Positions 42,403 to 51,885 are shown, counted from the first letter of the stretch. The stretch is DNA of 64,000 bases from JAXMAR01 sp046350295 (GCA_046350295.1 JAXMAR010000041.1:7057-71056); one strand, 5' to 3'. Translations and numbers: made by a program. Notes: a model not told the origin generated them from the letters alone.

Positions 42403-44082
42403 TGTTGTACGCCAATAGAAATGTCCGGTCTTAAGCCAATAGAAATGTCCTCTTTGGCCCAGCCGCCAAGGAGGACGTGTCTATGGGCGGGGAAGGAGAC
42501 CGGATCGCCATGAGTCAGCGGGAGCGGGATCGGTTGCGGGTGTTGCAGGACTTGAACGAGGGCAGATACACGCAGGTCAAGGCCGCCGAGTTGTTGAAGC
42601 GGAGCGTGCGGCAGGTGCGTCGTTTGCAGGAGCGGCTTGTCGGAGAGGGCGTGGCGCGCTGGTGCATGGCTTGCGCGCGGCCGGCCCTCCAATCGTCGCC
42701 ATCGAAGCCGCAGCTAAGGAAGAAGGTGTTGCAGGCGTATCGGCGCCGCTACGCGGACTTCGGACCGACTCTGGCCTGTGAGAAGTTGGCCGAGGAAGGT
42801 CTCGTGGTCGCGGTCAACACGCTGCGGCGTTGGTTGTTGGCCGAAGGTCTGTGGCAGCGGCGCCGGCGTCGTGAACAGCATCGTCGGCGTCGGCCGCGCG
42901 CAGTTGCTTCGGCGAGTTGGTGCAGATGGACACCTGTTGCACGCCTGGACCGAAGGCCGCGGCGAAGAGATGGTGCTCCTGACCATGATCGACGACGCCA
43001 CGTCGCGGCTGCTGGCCCGCTTCTATCCGGCCGACACGGTGGAGGCGCGCATTTCGATCTGCTGGGCCGGTGGCTGACGCGCTATGGCCGGCCGCACGCC
43101 TTGTACACGGATCGCCACGGCATCTTCGAGGCACAAGCAGGGCCAGGTCGATTACGAGGGCCAGACGCAGTTCAGTCGCGCTCGACGGAGTTGGAAATCG
43201 ATCTGATCAAGGCACGCAGTCCGCAAGCCAAGGGCCGCGTGGAACGCTTCGTTCGGCACGGCTCAGGATCGCTGGGTCAAGGAGCTGCGGCTGGCCAAAG
43301 CGAAGACCGTGGCTCAGGCCAATGCCGTGCTGGAGCGGTTGTTGCCCGAGCACAACCGGCGTTTCGGCGTGGCGCCTGCGCAGGCCAGCGACGCGCATCG
43401 CGCCTTGGGCAGCGGGCATGTCTTGGCGGCGATCCTGAGCGTCCAGGAGCGACGCGTGGTGAACAACAATTACACCATCCGCTTCCAGAATCGGCTGTAT
43501 CAGTTGGACAAGCCGATCTACCCCGGCGAGCGTGGCGGCAAGGTGATCATCGAGCTGCGCCTGGATGGCACGATGGCGGTTCGTTTCGGCCAGCGCTACC
43601 TCAACCACCATGAGATTCCGCTGTCGAACGCGGCTCGCGACGGCGCCGAGCCGGGCGCAGCAAAAAAGGACGAGGCCTCGTCGAGCGCTGCCCCGTCCTC
43701 TGGCGTGAAGCCGACCAACGGGCGCTCGGGTCGCACTCCTGCGGAGCCCTATCCTCCCGTTGGTACCCGCAAGGCTACGCGCCAAGGTCCGTACCGTCCA
43801 GCCGCCGACCACCCTTGGCGCCGCGGCCTTCCGGGAAGTCGTCGGAGCAAATAACCCTCCCCCCCCGGCCCCCCTCCCGGGCGCCTGCATCAACGCCACG
43901 CAACTGCAAGGCACACTGTCCTGGGGGGCTCTGCCCCCCAGACCCCCCGGAGTTTATCGCATTGGCGGCCTACGCCAGAGGGAGACGCTCATGCCCGCCA
44001 CTCCCACCCGCCGATATACCCCACGTCCAACCGGACATTTCTAATGGCCGCAAACAGCGGACATTTCTATTGGCCTATCACA
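42403..44082 (+). mobile_element. IS1202/ISNCY-like insertion sequence, 1680 bp
   Basis: Terminal inverted repeats start TGT at both ends: left TGTTGTACGCCAATAGAAAT..., right (reverse complement) TGTGATAGGCCAATAGAAAT..., 22 of 25 positions identical. Each end has a second, inner copy of CCAATAGAAATGTCC (42436-42450; 44033-44047, one mismatch). Exact 17-bp duplications flank it. The long duplication and the TGT ends fit the IS1202 group of ISNCY; family naming is by resemblance. Confidence 0.85.
42477..43854 (+). pseudogene. ISNCY/IS1202-type transposase with frameshifts
   Basis: Recognisable transposase in three frames. Frame 1: MSQRERDRLRVLQDLNEGRY, QVKAAELLKRSVRQVRRLQE, YRRRYADFGPTLACEKLAEE. 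Frame 2: GRGEEMVLLTMIDDATSRLL with catalytic Asp, ARFYPADTVEA. Back in frame 1: LTRYGRPHALYTDRHGIFEA, LIKARSPQAKGRVERF (catalytic Glu region). Frame 3: LLPEHNRRFGVAPAQASDAH and RLYQLDKPIYPGERGGKV. At least three frame changes make it inactive as read. A Ser/Pro-rich C-terminal end reaches 43854. Confidence 0.85.
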
Positions 44083-44099
44083 GTCGATCCAACCGTCAT
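44083..44099 (+). repeat. 17-bp target-site duplication, right copy
   Basis: GTCGATCCAACCGTCAT, exact match to 42386-42402. Confidence 0.85.
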
Positions 44100-44168
44100 G
44101 TTCAGGACAATCGAAACCGTTTACAATGAGAACAAGGCTGCCCTGCGGCAGGCGGCGGAGATCGACCG

Positions 44169-44678
44169 ATGAGGCGATATTACCGACAGCATTTTCTTTT
44201 TGTGGAGTTCTGCTTTTCCGTCGTGATTTGCCTGATCGTTGTGGCCTTGACTGAATGGGTGTGGGGTAGGTCCGAGGTTCAGGCGTTCGTGAAGGGAAAC
44301 CGGCAAGCTGCGTACGTGGCAATCGCTTCCACTGGCGGCTCGCTATTGGGGTTTGCCATCACGGCGGTTTCCATCGTAATAGCCGTTGGAGCATCTCCAG
44401 CCATGTCGGTTGTTCGGCGCTCGGGCAACCTTCCCAGAGTCTACGAGATTTTCTTTCAGGCGATTTGTTGGCTGTCTCTGGCGACGATTTGGGCGTTCAT
44501 CGGGCTGCTGGCTGACACTGACACAAACCCGCGCATTCTGATTGGCTACGCGATGACCTTTTTCTTTACCGTAGTCCTTTTCAGGGTCTTTCGGTGCATC
44601 TGGATCATGCGGGAGGTCACGTCACTCCTCACGGCGGAAGCCGCCAAAGAGGTTTCTGCCAATCCGACTGCTTCCTAG
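44169..44678 (+). CDS. Four-helix membrane protein of unknown function
   Basis: 169 aa with four hydrophobic segments: FVEFCFSVVICLIVVALTEW, LLGFAITAVSIVIAVGA, IFFQAICWLSLATIWAFIGL and IGYAMTFFFTVVLFRVFRCI. The third and fourth are joined by a short acidic loop (ADTDTNPR). Base composition is clearly less GC-rich than the flanks, supporting recent transfer. Its ATG overlaps the stop of the split gene upstream (ATGA). It converges on the restriction helicase, 5 nt apart. No family recognised. Confidence 0.8.
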   Translation: MRRYYRQHFLFVEFCFSVVICLIVVALTEWVWGRSEVQAFVKGNRQAAYVAIASTGGSLLGFAITAVSIVIAVGASPAMSVVRRSGNLPRVYEIFFQAICWLSLATIWAFIGLLADTDTNPRILIGYAMTFFFTVVLFRVFRCIWIMREVTSLLTAEAAKEVSANPTAS

Positions 44679-44683
44679 TCCGG

Positions 44684-47600
44684 TCACGGCGGCGTCACCT
44701 CGCGCACCTTGTACACTTTCAGCACCTCGTCGCCGAAGTGATTGATGACCTTCACGGCGATCTGCCCCTTTTTGGGCGTCGTGAAGGGGACGCTCTTCGT
44801 GCTGTAAAGCTTAGCCCATTCTGCCTCGTTGATCTCGGCGCGGAGGGCTTTCTGGAGCCTTTCGTAGGGCTCCTGGTCGCCGCAGAAATAGGCGTGGCGG
44901 ACGAAGAAGCTCTCGCCGTTGTAGTCGGTGTCGATGAACCAGCAGGCGATGTCGTCGGTGGTGTGGCTGCGCACCTCGCCCGAGGTCGGGTCGTAGACGT
45001 CGACGCCGAGGATCTCGACGACGAGCTTGCCGTCCTTTTGCCGCTCCAGGCGGATGTCAGGCTCGCCGAAGATGAGGAAGAGGTTGCCGGCGCCGGTTTT
45101 CTTGAGCAGCTCGTCCCCCATCGTCAGGTCGGGATTCATCCGCGGCGTCAGGACCTTAAGCTTGCCGAACTTCTTGGCCTCTTCGGAGACGTGGGGATCG
45201 AAGGCGAAGCCGCAGACGAGCAGAAGGTCGCAGCCGAGGCCGCGCATGGCCTCCTTGGCGGCGTCCTTGAGCAGCTCGGGGCCGACCGTGCCGAACTCCG
45301 GGCCGATGCAAATCTTGACGGTCCTGGTCTTGCCGTTCTCGGTGAAGGTTCCCTCGGCGTGCAGGTTCTCGCCGGGGAAGCGGTCGAGGCGGCCGAAGAC
45401 AAGGCGCTCGGCTTTGATGGTGTTCTGGACGCCGGCCTTGCGCAGATAGTCGAGGATCGTGCCGACGAAATCGGCGGGCGGGGGCGCCGCCTGGTCGTGT
45501 CGTAGGAGACGCCGGCCGTCGTGCCGACAGGGTCATAGGGCTGCATCTCCGCCCGCAAGCGTTTCTCTCCGCCGGAGCTGGCGACGATGGCGCGGTAAAT
45601 CTTCTCGGCGGCCTCGCTTGCCTTCTGCATGAAGAGGAGGAGCTGCGGAAAGGCGTCGTCGTGGCAATCGACGTAGCCGGAAGTCAGCCAGCGCTTGACG
45701 ATGGCGAGCACTTGCGGGAAGAGCCAGACCTGCACGCCGTTCTGCGCCGGCGCGTCGCCGTTCTTCTTCGCCTTGCCAATGGACTCGCGATAGTAACGCT
45801 CCAGGATCAGCCGGGCGATGGCGAACGCGACTTCTTGCTCCCGGCGGTTCTTGAGGTCGTCCAGGGTGAGAAAGACTGATTCGCCGACGATGGGGGCATT
45901 CTCGACACGCGTGGGAATGTCCCTGGACGAGAGGACTACGCGGGCCTCGTCGTCAAAGTTGGCCTGTAAGCGCTCGGCCGGGACTTCGTAGCGGTAGCCG
46001 GCGACGCGCGGGTAGGTGATTTCGAGCCAGGGGCGGCCGATGAGGCGGTCGGGGATAGCCTTCACGCGGCCGGGCTTGGGCCGAGCCGGCGCCTTCTTCT
46101 CCCGCTCCGACGTCCCGGCGCAGGGGATGAACGAGAAGGGAACGCCGTAGACCTCGGCATACTCCGGCTCGAAATGGCCTGCGTCGTTCACGGTGTAGCT
46201 GATGCGGCGGAGGCCCCGGCCGACGACCTGTTCGCAGAGCAGCTGCGTGCCGAAGGCGCGGACGCCCAGGATGTGGGTGACGGTGTTCGCGTCCCAGCCT
46301 TCGGTGAGCATCGACACGGAGACGACGCACTTGACGTGGGCGCCGAGCTTGCCGGCCTTGCCGACCGTGTTCAGCACCTCGCGCATCAGGTCTTCGTCGG
46401 TAAGGCTCTCCGCGTCGCGGCCGGGGAAGCGCTCGCGGTACTCGGCCTTGAACTCCTCGATCTGGGCATGAGCCAGCTTCTTGAAGTCGGCCGACATGCC
46501 TTCTTCCGATTCGAGCTGCTCGCTATCGACGAGGATCGTGTTCGGGCGATGGAGCCAGCGGTTGTTGTCGGCGTTGTTGAAGATGTCCAGCTTGCCGGGG
46601 GCGACGTAGGCGGAGCCGTCCGGATGCGTCTTGCCGGTCTCGTGGCCGGCGATGTAGTCGAAGACGAGCTTGCTGACGTTGGTGTTGTTGCAAACGACGA
46701 TGAAGACCGGGGGCGTGTGGCCGAGCGCTTGCCCTTCGGTGTCGGCCTCCCATTCGCGGTATTGCTTTTCGTAGTGCGAATAGAGGCTTTGCAAGGCGCC
46801 TTCCAGTTCCTGCGGTAGCTGCGGCGGGCCGGTGATAGCGTCCGTGCCGCGTCCCTTTTTGGGGAGGGCGTCGCGGATGCGAAGCCAGAGGTCGCGATAG
46901 GTCGGATAGCTGCCCGTCATGGCGTCGTCGGCCACGGGGACGCGTGGGATCTTGACGATGCCGCTTTCGATGGCGTCGATGAGGGAGAAGTCGGAAACGA
47001 CCCAGGGGAACAGCGTCCCCTCGGGATAACCGGAGCCGCGGAGGTAGAAAGGCGTGGCGGAGAGGTCGTAGACCGTCTTGATGTTCAACTTGGCGTGAAC
47101 CGCCTCCAGGCCGTTGATCCAGAGCCGGGCCTCTTCTTCGCGCTGCTCGGCTTCCTTCCGGTCGTCCCCGGTGAGCTTCTCTTCAATCTCGACCGGGCGC
47201 GAGCGGTAGCAATGGTGCGCCTCGTCGTTGATTACGACGAGGCCGCGCTTATTTTCCGGTCCCCAGACGCGGCGGACCATTTGCGCCGGCGTCTCGGTGA
47301 AGGCGCCGGGCTGCCCTCCCGTGAGAATCGCCTTCGTGAGCCGGCCGGCCTCGCCGCGCTCCTTGAGTTTGAAGGCGTGGAAATTGACGATGACGACCTT
47401 GGCGCTCCCGAGGTCGCCGAGATGCTCAACGGGAACGAGGTCGAACTTCTTGTAATAGTTGCCGCCGTCGGACGGCAACAGGACGCGCAGGCGGTCGCGC
47501 ACGGTGATGCCGGGGGCGACGATGAGGAAGGCGTCGGAGAAGCGGCGATCGCTGGGATAGGCCCGTTTGTTGAGCGTCTGCCACGCGATGAGCATGGCCA

Positions 47601-48102
47601 TGACGAACGTCTTTCCCGTCGCGGTGGCCATCTTGCACGCCTGACGCATGAGCGGCGTCCCCGCTTCCTTGGCGCACGCTTCCAGATGGGTGAGAATCGG
47701 CTGCCCGCCGTGTTTCGTAGCCGCCTCGGTCAGGTAAATCATCGTCTCCAGCGCTTCGATCTGACAAAAGAAGCGGCGATTCTCCCGGTCGGGCGCTTTC
47801 CAATGCTCAAGCAGCAGGCGCGTGACCGGGGTGACATCCGGGTACTCCTGCTTGCGCCAGACTTCGACGCGCTGACGCACGAAGTTGATGTCGTCGTTGT
47901 CCTTTATGCGGTCGAGGGTCCATTGGGTTTCGAGCGTCAGCTGCTTTTCCTTTTTTCGCGGCTGGGCGATGGGGACGAAGTAGGCGCTCTTGCGTCGCGT
48001 CTCGGCAATGGCGTCCGTGATACCGGATTCGTCGAAGACCCAGTGGCGCCGGGGTTCCTCGAAAGGCGAATTGAGGATCGGGTTCTCGATGGTGACGGGC
48101 AT
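44684..48102 (-). pseudogene. Type III-like restriction endonuclease helicase subunit with a frameshift
   Basis: About 1140 codons once one missing base near 45481-45495 is allowed for. SF2 helicase motifs: Walker A KMATATGKTFVMAMLIAW (~160-165 from ATG 48102), DEAH in LVVINDEAHHCYRSRP, YDLSATPFYLRGSG, MLTEGWDANTVTHILGVRAF and EQVVGRGLRR. The C-terminal part after the shift reads GLGCDLLLVCGFAFDPHVSE ... YSTKSVPFTTPKKGQIAVKV. This is the layout of BPTD_3080-type restriction nucleases. ATG 48102 (MPVTIENPILNSPFEEP) is the family start; an ATG at 48210 overlaps the upstream stop (TGATG). No methyltransferase gene is in the element. Confidence 0.86.
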
Positions 48103-48209
48103 GGAGCGCGTCCGACGTTGCGGGTTCAGCGGTCCCCGCATTTTCTGCCAAGAGCAGAGGCGCTGCAAGGGGTTTGGCAAAATCGCGGCCGCAATGCCGC
48201 GTTTGCGCA

Positions 48210-49854
48210 TCAGCTACCCTCGATCTTTTTTATCGCGGCCAGGATCGTCATTCGTAAGGTCGCATCCGGGTGGAATCTCAGCTCGCGCAGAATGGGTATG
48301 GCGTCCTTCGCGTCCGGTCCAAGTGATGCGACGGCATCAATGGCTGCCGACTGAACGGTCAAAGCCTTGTCGGTGAGCCTGGCGAGAATGAAGGGCAATA
48401 TCGCCTTGACGTTCATCGCGTCGGATTCTGCCATCCTCCGCAACGCGACAACGGCAGAGTGGCGCAAGGGAAATCCAGCTAGTGGCGTCCGCGGATCGGC
48501 CGAGATGCGACCGATCAGTTCGATTGCCTCGATGTTCGAAGGATCGATCTCCGTGATGGTACCCATGTGCGCGGATACCAGACCCGCCGCGATTGCGTCT
48601 CCCTTGGGCTGGTAGGCTGCATAGAACTGTTTGATCTGCGCGAGCAGGACAGGCGCCGCCGGACCCGCCTTCTTGCGCAACCTTGTCAGGGCGAGTCCCG
48701 CGTCGTGGTAGGACAGCAGCGTAGGGACATTCGGAGGAAGGCTCAAGCTAAGGACGTGGGGATAGACGTCTCGGTTCAGCTTCTCAAGCGCATTGAGTGC
48801 TTCGAGCCGGACTTTGGGCAGCGGGTCAAGAGCTATCACTTCGCAGAGAGCCCTAGAGAACTGCTCGGGCAAGTCCAAATCGGCCAACCGTTGGAGGCCC
48901 CTTGCGGCGCGAATCCTTGTGTCCGGGTCTTTCGCTTTCAGGTCCAGTAGCGCCCCTTTCAGGGCATCCTCTATGCGCTTGAGCCTCTTGTCCACTTCGC
49001 CGCGGTCGAGGTCGATCTTCTTCTTCAGGTCGTCCAACTCCTTGCGCTTCTCGTCGATTTCCTTCTTCGTCTCCTCCATCTCGCGCTTGATCGCTCGCAT
49101 GGCTTTTTCGGACTCCTCTGTCTTCTTGCGCTCCTCGCTCGCCTTCACTCTCGTTGCCTCCGCTGCCTTCTCGGCTTCCTCCGCCTTTGCCAACAGGTCC
49201 CCGGACTTTTTTGCCGCCGCCTCCGCCTTGTCCTCCGCCTCCTTCGCTTTCTTGAAACTCCTCGGCCTTTCTTGGCGCTCGAGACGCCTCTTTCGGCCTT
49301 GCGGCGGCCTTGCGTGGCGCCTCGTCGCAGCTCGAACCTTTCTTGGCCTCACCCGTCAACTCCTCTTTGCTCTTCCGCTCGACCTTCTCCGTCTCCGCAA
49401 GAAGCTCCCGGTTCTTGTCAATGTTCGCAAGTAGCGCTGAGAAGCCGATGACGAGGATCAGCGCAGCGGCGCTGATCCCAAACCCGCTTGCGTTCGCGAA
49501 GAAGCTCCCGGCTCGGCCCATGAAGAAGAGGACAAAGCTCGCGAGGCTCATCAGGACCGCAACGATGGCGGCGGCGACTGCAAGGGCGTTTTGCCGCAGC
49601 AAGGCAGCCAATGCCAGCGCGCCTAGGCCGACCAGGATGGAAAACACCGGCAGCGCATGGTAGAGCCAACCAGGGGCGGCCGGCCCACCGGACGAATGAG
49701 CGACGGCGCTTGCGACAAGCGGAACGGCTGCCGTTTGCCGGTGCGGAACATGGACGATCTGTCCGCACTTCGAGCATTTCGCTTTGCTGTGTTTGAAGTC
49801 GTCGCCAAGAGCAAGCCTCGATTGGCAACGGGGACAAGTGAGTTGGATGGGCAT
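48210..49854 (-). pseudogene. Zinc-ribbon, membrane, coiled-coil, HEAT-repeat protein with a frameshift
   Basis: Two frames join near 49250-49262 (one extra base) to give about 547 residues. Order: MPIQLTCPRCQSRLALGDDF with AKCSKCGQIVHVP (four-Cys zinc ribbon, MJ0042-like), three hydrophobic segments (LYHALPVFSILVGLGALALA, AVAAAIVAVLMSLASFVLFF, GISAAALILVIGFSALL), a highly charged coiled coil (EEAEKAAEATRVKASEERKK ... KRKELDDLKKKIDLD), and HEAT-like repeats (DTRIRAARGLQRLADLDLPE; PLPKVRLEALNALEKLN; VQSAAIDAVASLGPDAKDAI). Its TGA touches an ATG of the restriction gene (TGATG), so the two are likely one transcript. Function unknown; a sensing or scaffolding role beside the nuclease is inference. 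Confidence 0.8.
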
Positions 49855-50685
49855 GACGTTGGGCCGCCAAAAAAAACGGAGCGCCGAACCACGGCCGCTC
49901 AGGGAGCCCCCGCAACGGGGCGCAGCAGAACAGCACATGGCCGACGCCCCTTGCGGGGCGCGGTCCAAGGCTGCTTCTGCTGGATACAAGGGCTTGCGGC
50001 CCAGGGTTGCGGTTTTCCCTGAAGCAGTTCTCAGACGCTTGCGCGTCGTCTCGGATTGTTCGCGGCCTTGGCCGCGATCATTGGCGCGTCGGTCTCCGGT
50101 CTCCAAATCGAGCATCGCCCCGTGCGAAGCTCGGTCCTTTATTGTCCGCGCGGCCGGGGATCGGGCAACAGAAAAGTTGCTTGCAACGAAAGCCCGACAA
50201 GCGCAAGCTGAGTCTTGGCGAGCGGCTTGTCAGGGGACCGGCCTCGGCTCGCCCCAACAGGCGGTGCTCTCGCTGGGGAAGGCGCCGCCAAGCGCCCCGC
50301 CGATTCAATCGTCTGCACCGGTGCCTGTGCCGATCCCGGCGAAGTCTTCCATCCCGCCGGACAGCAAGAGCGCGCCCGGTGCCGGCGAAGGCGCGTTCGG
50401 CATGTCGGCCTTGCCCGAGGATGTCCGTCAGCAGGCCGTGCTGCGCGGCGGCTTGGGCCAGAGGGCGGCCGATTGACCGTCGTTCCCGGCGTCGTTCAAT
50501 TTTGGCAACCCCGGTTGCCACCCGGCGGCTTGTACGCAAGGGGAACGTATGATTGGTCGGGCGAAAGTGCCTCGTCGTCTGATGTCGTTTTCTGGGTATG
50601 GTTTGCGATATGGGCGTAGGGCGCGATAGGACGCGACTAGGCGCGACTAGGCGCTGCGACGATGGTTGCGACGACCGGCCGCTTG
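49855..50685. other. About 830 bp without a supported gene
   Basis: All six frames carry short open stretches, none convincing. One plus-strand frame ending at 50476 has a Pro/Ser-rich run (PPSAPPIQSSAPVPVPIPAK, then GEGAFGMSALPEDVRQQAVL) that could be the tail of a decayed gene. The short stem GAACCGCC-type motifs are not strong. A decamer repeat lies at the right end (50611-50655). Confidence 0.45.
50611..50655. repeat. 10-bp tandem repeats
   Basis: Units GCGCGATAGG, ACGCGACTAG, GCGCGACTAG (50621-50650), with partial units on both sides (TGGGCGTAGG; GCGCTGCGAC). Period ten, one or two changes between units. Could be iteron-like protein sites of the element. Confidence 0.55.
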
Positions 50686-51168
50686 TCACGGCAGCGTGTC
50701 GAGCTCGTCAAGGGAGATTAACCCCGCCTCGCGCCTCCGCTCCTCTTGAAGTCGCATCTGGCGTTCGCATTCCTCGACGGCCGCTTCCTCGGCATCCTCC
50801 TGGCGCAGAGTGACCAGCGTCGGTAGCCCGCCGGCGCCGAGCAAGTAACGGGAGGCCCAATCGCGCGCCCGCGCGTCGCCGCGCTTTGCCTCGTGTAGCG
50901 CCCGGCGGCATACGTCCGCCCACGCGTCGCGGTCCCAAATGTCTCCAAGGATCGCGAGGTAGTCCCGCTCGACCGCTCGCGGCGGCCGGCCAGGACCACC
51001 GGGGTTGCCGAGGGCGAACGTCCCATTCCGGTTCCGGGCCGATTTCGAGAGAGTTGCGATGCCCATGATCCGCCCCTTGCCGTTTTTCCGCCGTCTAAAC
51101 GGTCGGCCGGGTTCCGCCCCCCGGCGCTCTTGGTCCCGACGATTCAGCGTATCACCGTTTTGGTCCAT
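50686..51168 (-). CDS. Short basic protein with GNPGGPGRP motif (DUF5681-like)
   Basis: 160 aa. The middle reads NRNGTFALGNPGGPGRPPRA then VERDYLAILGDIWDRDAWAD and RDWASRYLLG, a pattern common in small planctomycete and phage proteins related to DUF5681. C-terminus is a charged helix (EEAAVEECERQMRLQEERRR). ATG 51168 lies 24 nt after the stop of the detached integrase tail, so in a circular element it would follow the integrase directly. ATG 51066, with AAGGGG upstream, is an alternative start. Function unknown. Confidence 0.75.
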   Translation of the reverse strand: MDQNGDTLNRRDQERRGAEPGRPFRRRKNGKGRIMGIATLSKSARNRNGTFALGNPGGPGRPPRAVERDYLAILGDIWDRDAWADVCRRALHEAKRGDARARDWASRYLLGAGGLPTLVTLRQEDAEEAAVEECERQMRLQEERRREAGLISLDELDTLP

Positions 51169-51192
51169 GGCTGTAGCCTCTTGGCAAACGAG

Positions 51193-51374
51193 TCACGTCG
51201 CCTCCCCTTCGACCACCGCCATCACCCGCTCCTTGGCGGCCTCGCTCAGCGCATGCCAGCGTTCTCGGATTCGCGCCAGCCGGGGGTCGGCGCCGCTGGA
51301 ATCGTCCAAATCTGCACCGCTTTTTGCAGCGCTGCACGTCTCTTCTTGCGAATTCCCCGCGTTTCGCGTAGAGT
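51193..51374 (-). pseudogene. Detached 3' end of the integrase gene (C-terminal tail used in the circular form)
   Basis: Joining minus-strand attL to the sequence left of attR keeps the integrase frame open from the core to TGA 51195-51193: HSTRNAGNSQEETCSAAKSG, ADLDDSSGADPRLARIRE, RWHALSEAAKERVMAVVEGE, AT. The final part is an amphipathic helix pair of protein-like composition. In the integrated chromosome this piece has no start of its own. The junction is read from sequence; expression is inference. Confidence 0.6.
51312..51332. repeat. 21-bp direct repeat, right copy
   Basis: Exact copy of 39393-39413, 43 nt inside the right core. Same orientation. Possible integrase arm site, or a scar of an older integrase copy. 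Confidence 0.6.
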
Positions 51375-51392
51375 GTTCGAATCTCCGTGGGG
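51375..51392 (+). repeat. attR core of the integrative element
   Basis: 18 bp identical to 39236-39253. It has four G where the tRNA has five, followed by CAT as in the tRNA, so one G was probably lost once this copy was no longer part of a tRNA. Confidence 0.9.
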
Positions 51393-51885
51393 CATTTTTT
51401 CCCTTCTCGCCGCTGCCGGTTCCTCATCCTGCTGCTCATCTGTTGCGCGACCATTTACCTATTGCTTGCTGTTTCGCAAAAAAAAACCTTGCAATTATGT
51501 TTGCTTTTCTCGTCCCATAGTACAAAATAGGCGTTTTGACTAAGCGGAAACGCCCAGAGCGTTGCGGACTTCCCCTATGCCGTAGCGCGGGGCTTGGAAA
51601 GATTGATCGCCCCTCGCTCATCTTTCTCCCGACGTGGTTCTTCGGGTCGGAGCCGGACGCTTCGGCCGCTCGCTCGGCAAGATCCCTCGTGGAGGTAAAC
51701 GCCCCATGTCTCTCTCGCCTTCCCTCCGTTCCCTGCTCGTCTTGCGCGCAGAGCCCCATCCGGTCCGACCACCCTTGCTCCCCCATTCCGTGCGGCTTTA
51801 GTTAGCGCGTCGAATGCGCCGGTGCGGCGCCTGATCGTCTCGCGTTTGCGGTTCGCTCGCCCAACCACTCCTTGCGGATAATTCG
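51393..51885. other. Host flank and upstream region of the giant surface gene
   Basis: About 490 bp without a supported gene. It starts CATTTTTTCCC right after attR, consistent with the old tRNA-Glu terminator. An AT-rich patch at about 51475-51540 (TTGCAATTATGTTTGC, TAGTACAAAATAG) is the best promoter candidate for the gene at 51886, without a clear -35/-10 pair. Short minus-strand frames here are basic and unconvincing. Confidence 0.45.

Larger units (their letters stand above)
42247..44172 (+). pseudogene. Small gene split by the IS1202-like element
   Basis: Removing 42403-44082 plus one copy of the 17-bp duplication restores one open frame: ...GRVEEFDFIRDRLVFSREIA..., HRVVDPTVMFRTIETVYNEN, ending AAEIDR and TGA 44170-44172. 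That TGA overlaps the ATG of the membrane protein at 44169 (ATGA), so the two formed an operon. The 5' end abuts the IS630 remnant and is missing or uncertain. Function unknown. Confidence 0.75.
39236..51392. mobile_element. Integrative element in tRNA-Glu, 12.16 kb
   Basis: Bounded by direct repeats of GTTCGAATCTCCGTGGGG at 39236-39253 (inside the intact tRNA-Glu) and 51375-51392. A tyrosine integrase lies at the left end reading into the tRNA. Contents: integrase, XRE regulator, serine recombinase remnant, IS630 remnant, IS1202-like element, a split small gene, a membrane protein, a frameshifted restriction helicase, a frameshifted HEAT protein and a short C-terminal gene. The right boundary is followed by CATTTTTT, which looks like the original tRNA terminator now moved 12 kb away. 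Confidence 0.9.

Noticed and set aside
50078..50689. A 203-codon minus-strand frame
   Set aside because: Arg-rich, no motif; the region shows no convincing gene on either strand.
39236..51392. Prophage interpretation of the element
   Set aside because: Integrase and regulator are present, but no capsid, portal, terminase or tail gene is seen.
51436..51868. Short minus-strand frames upstream of the giant gene
   Set aside because: Basic, low-complexity sequence in the likely promoter region; nothing recognisable.
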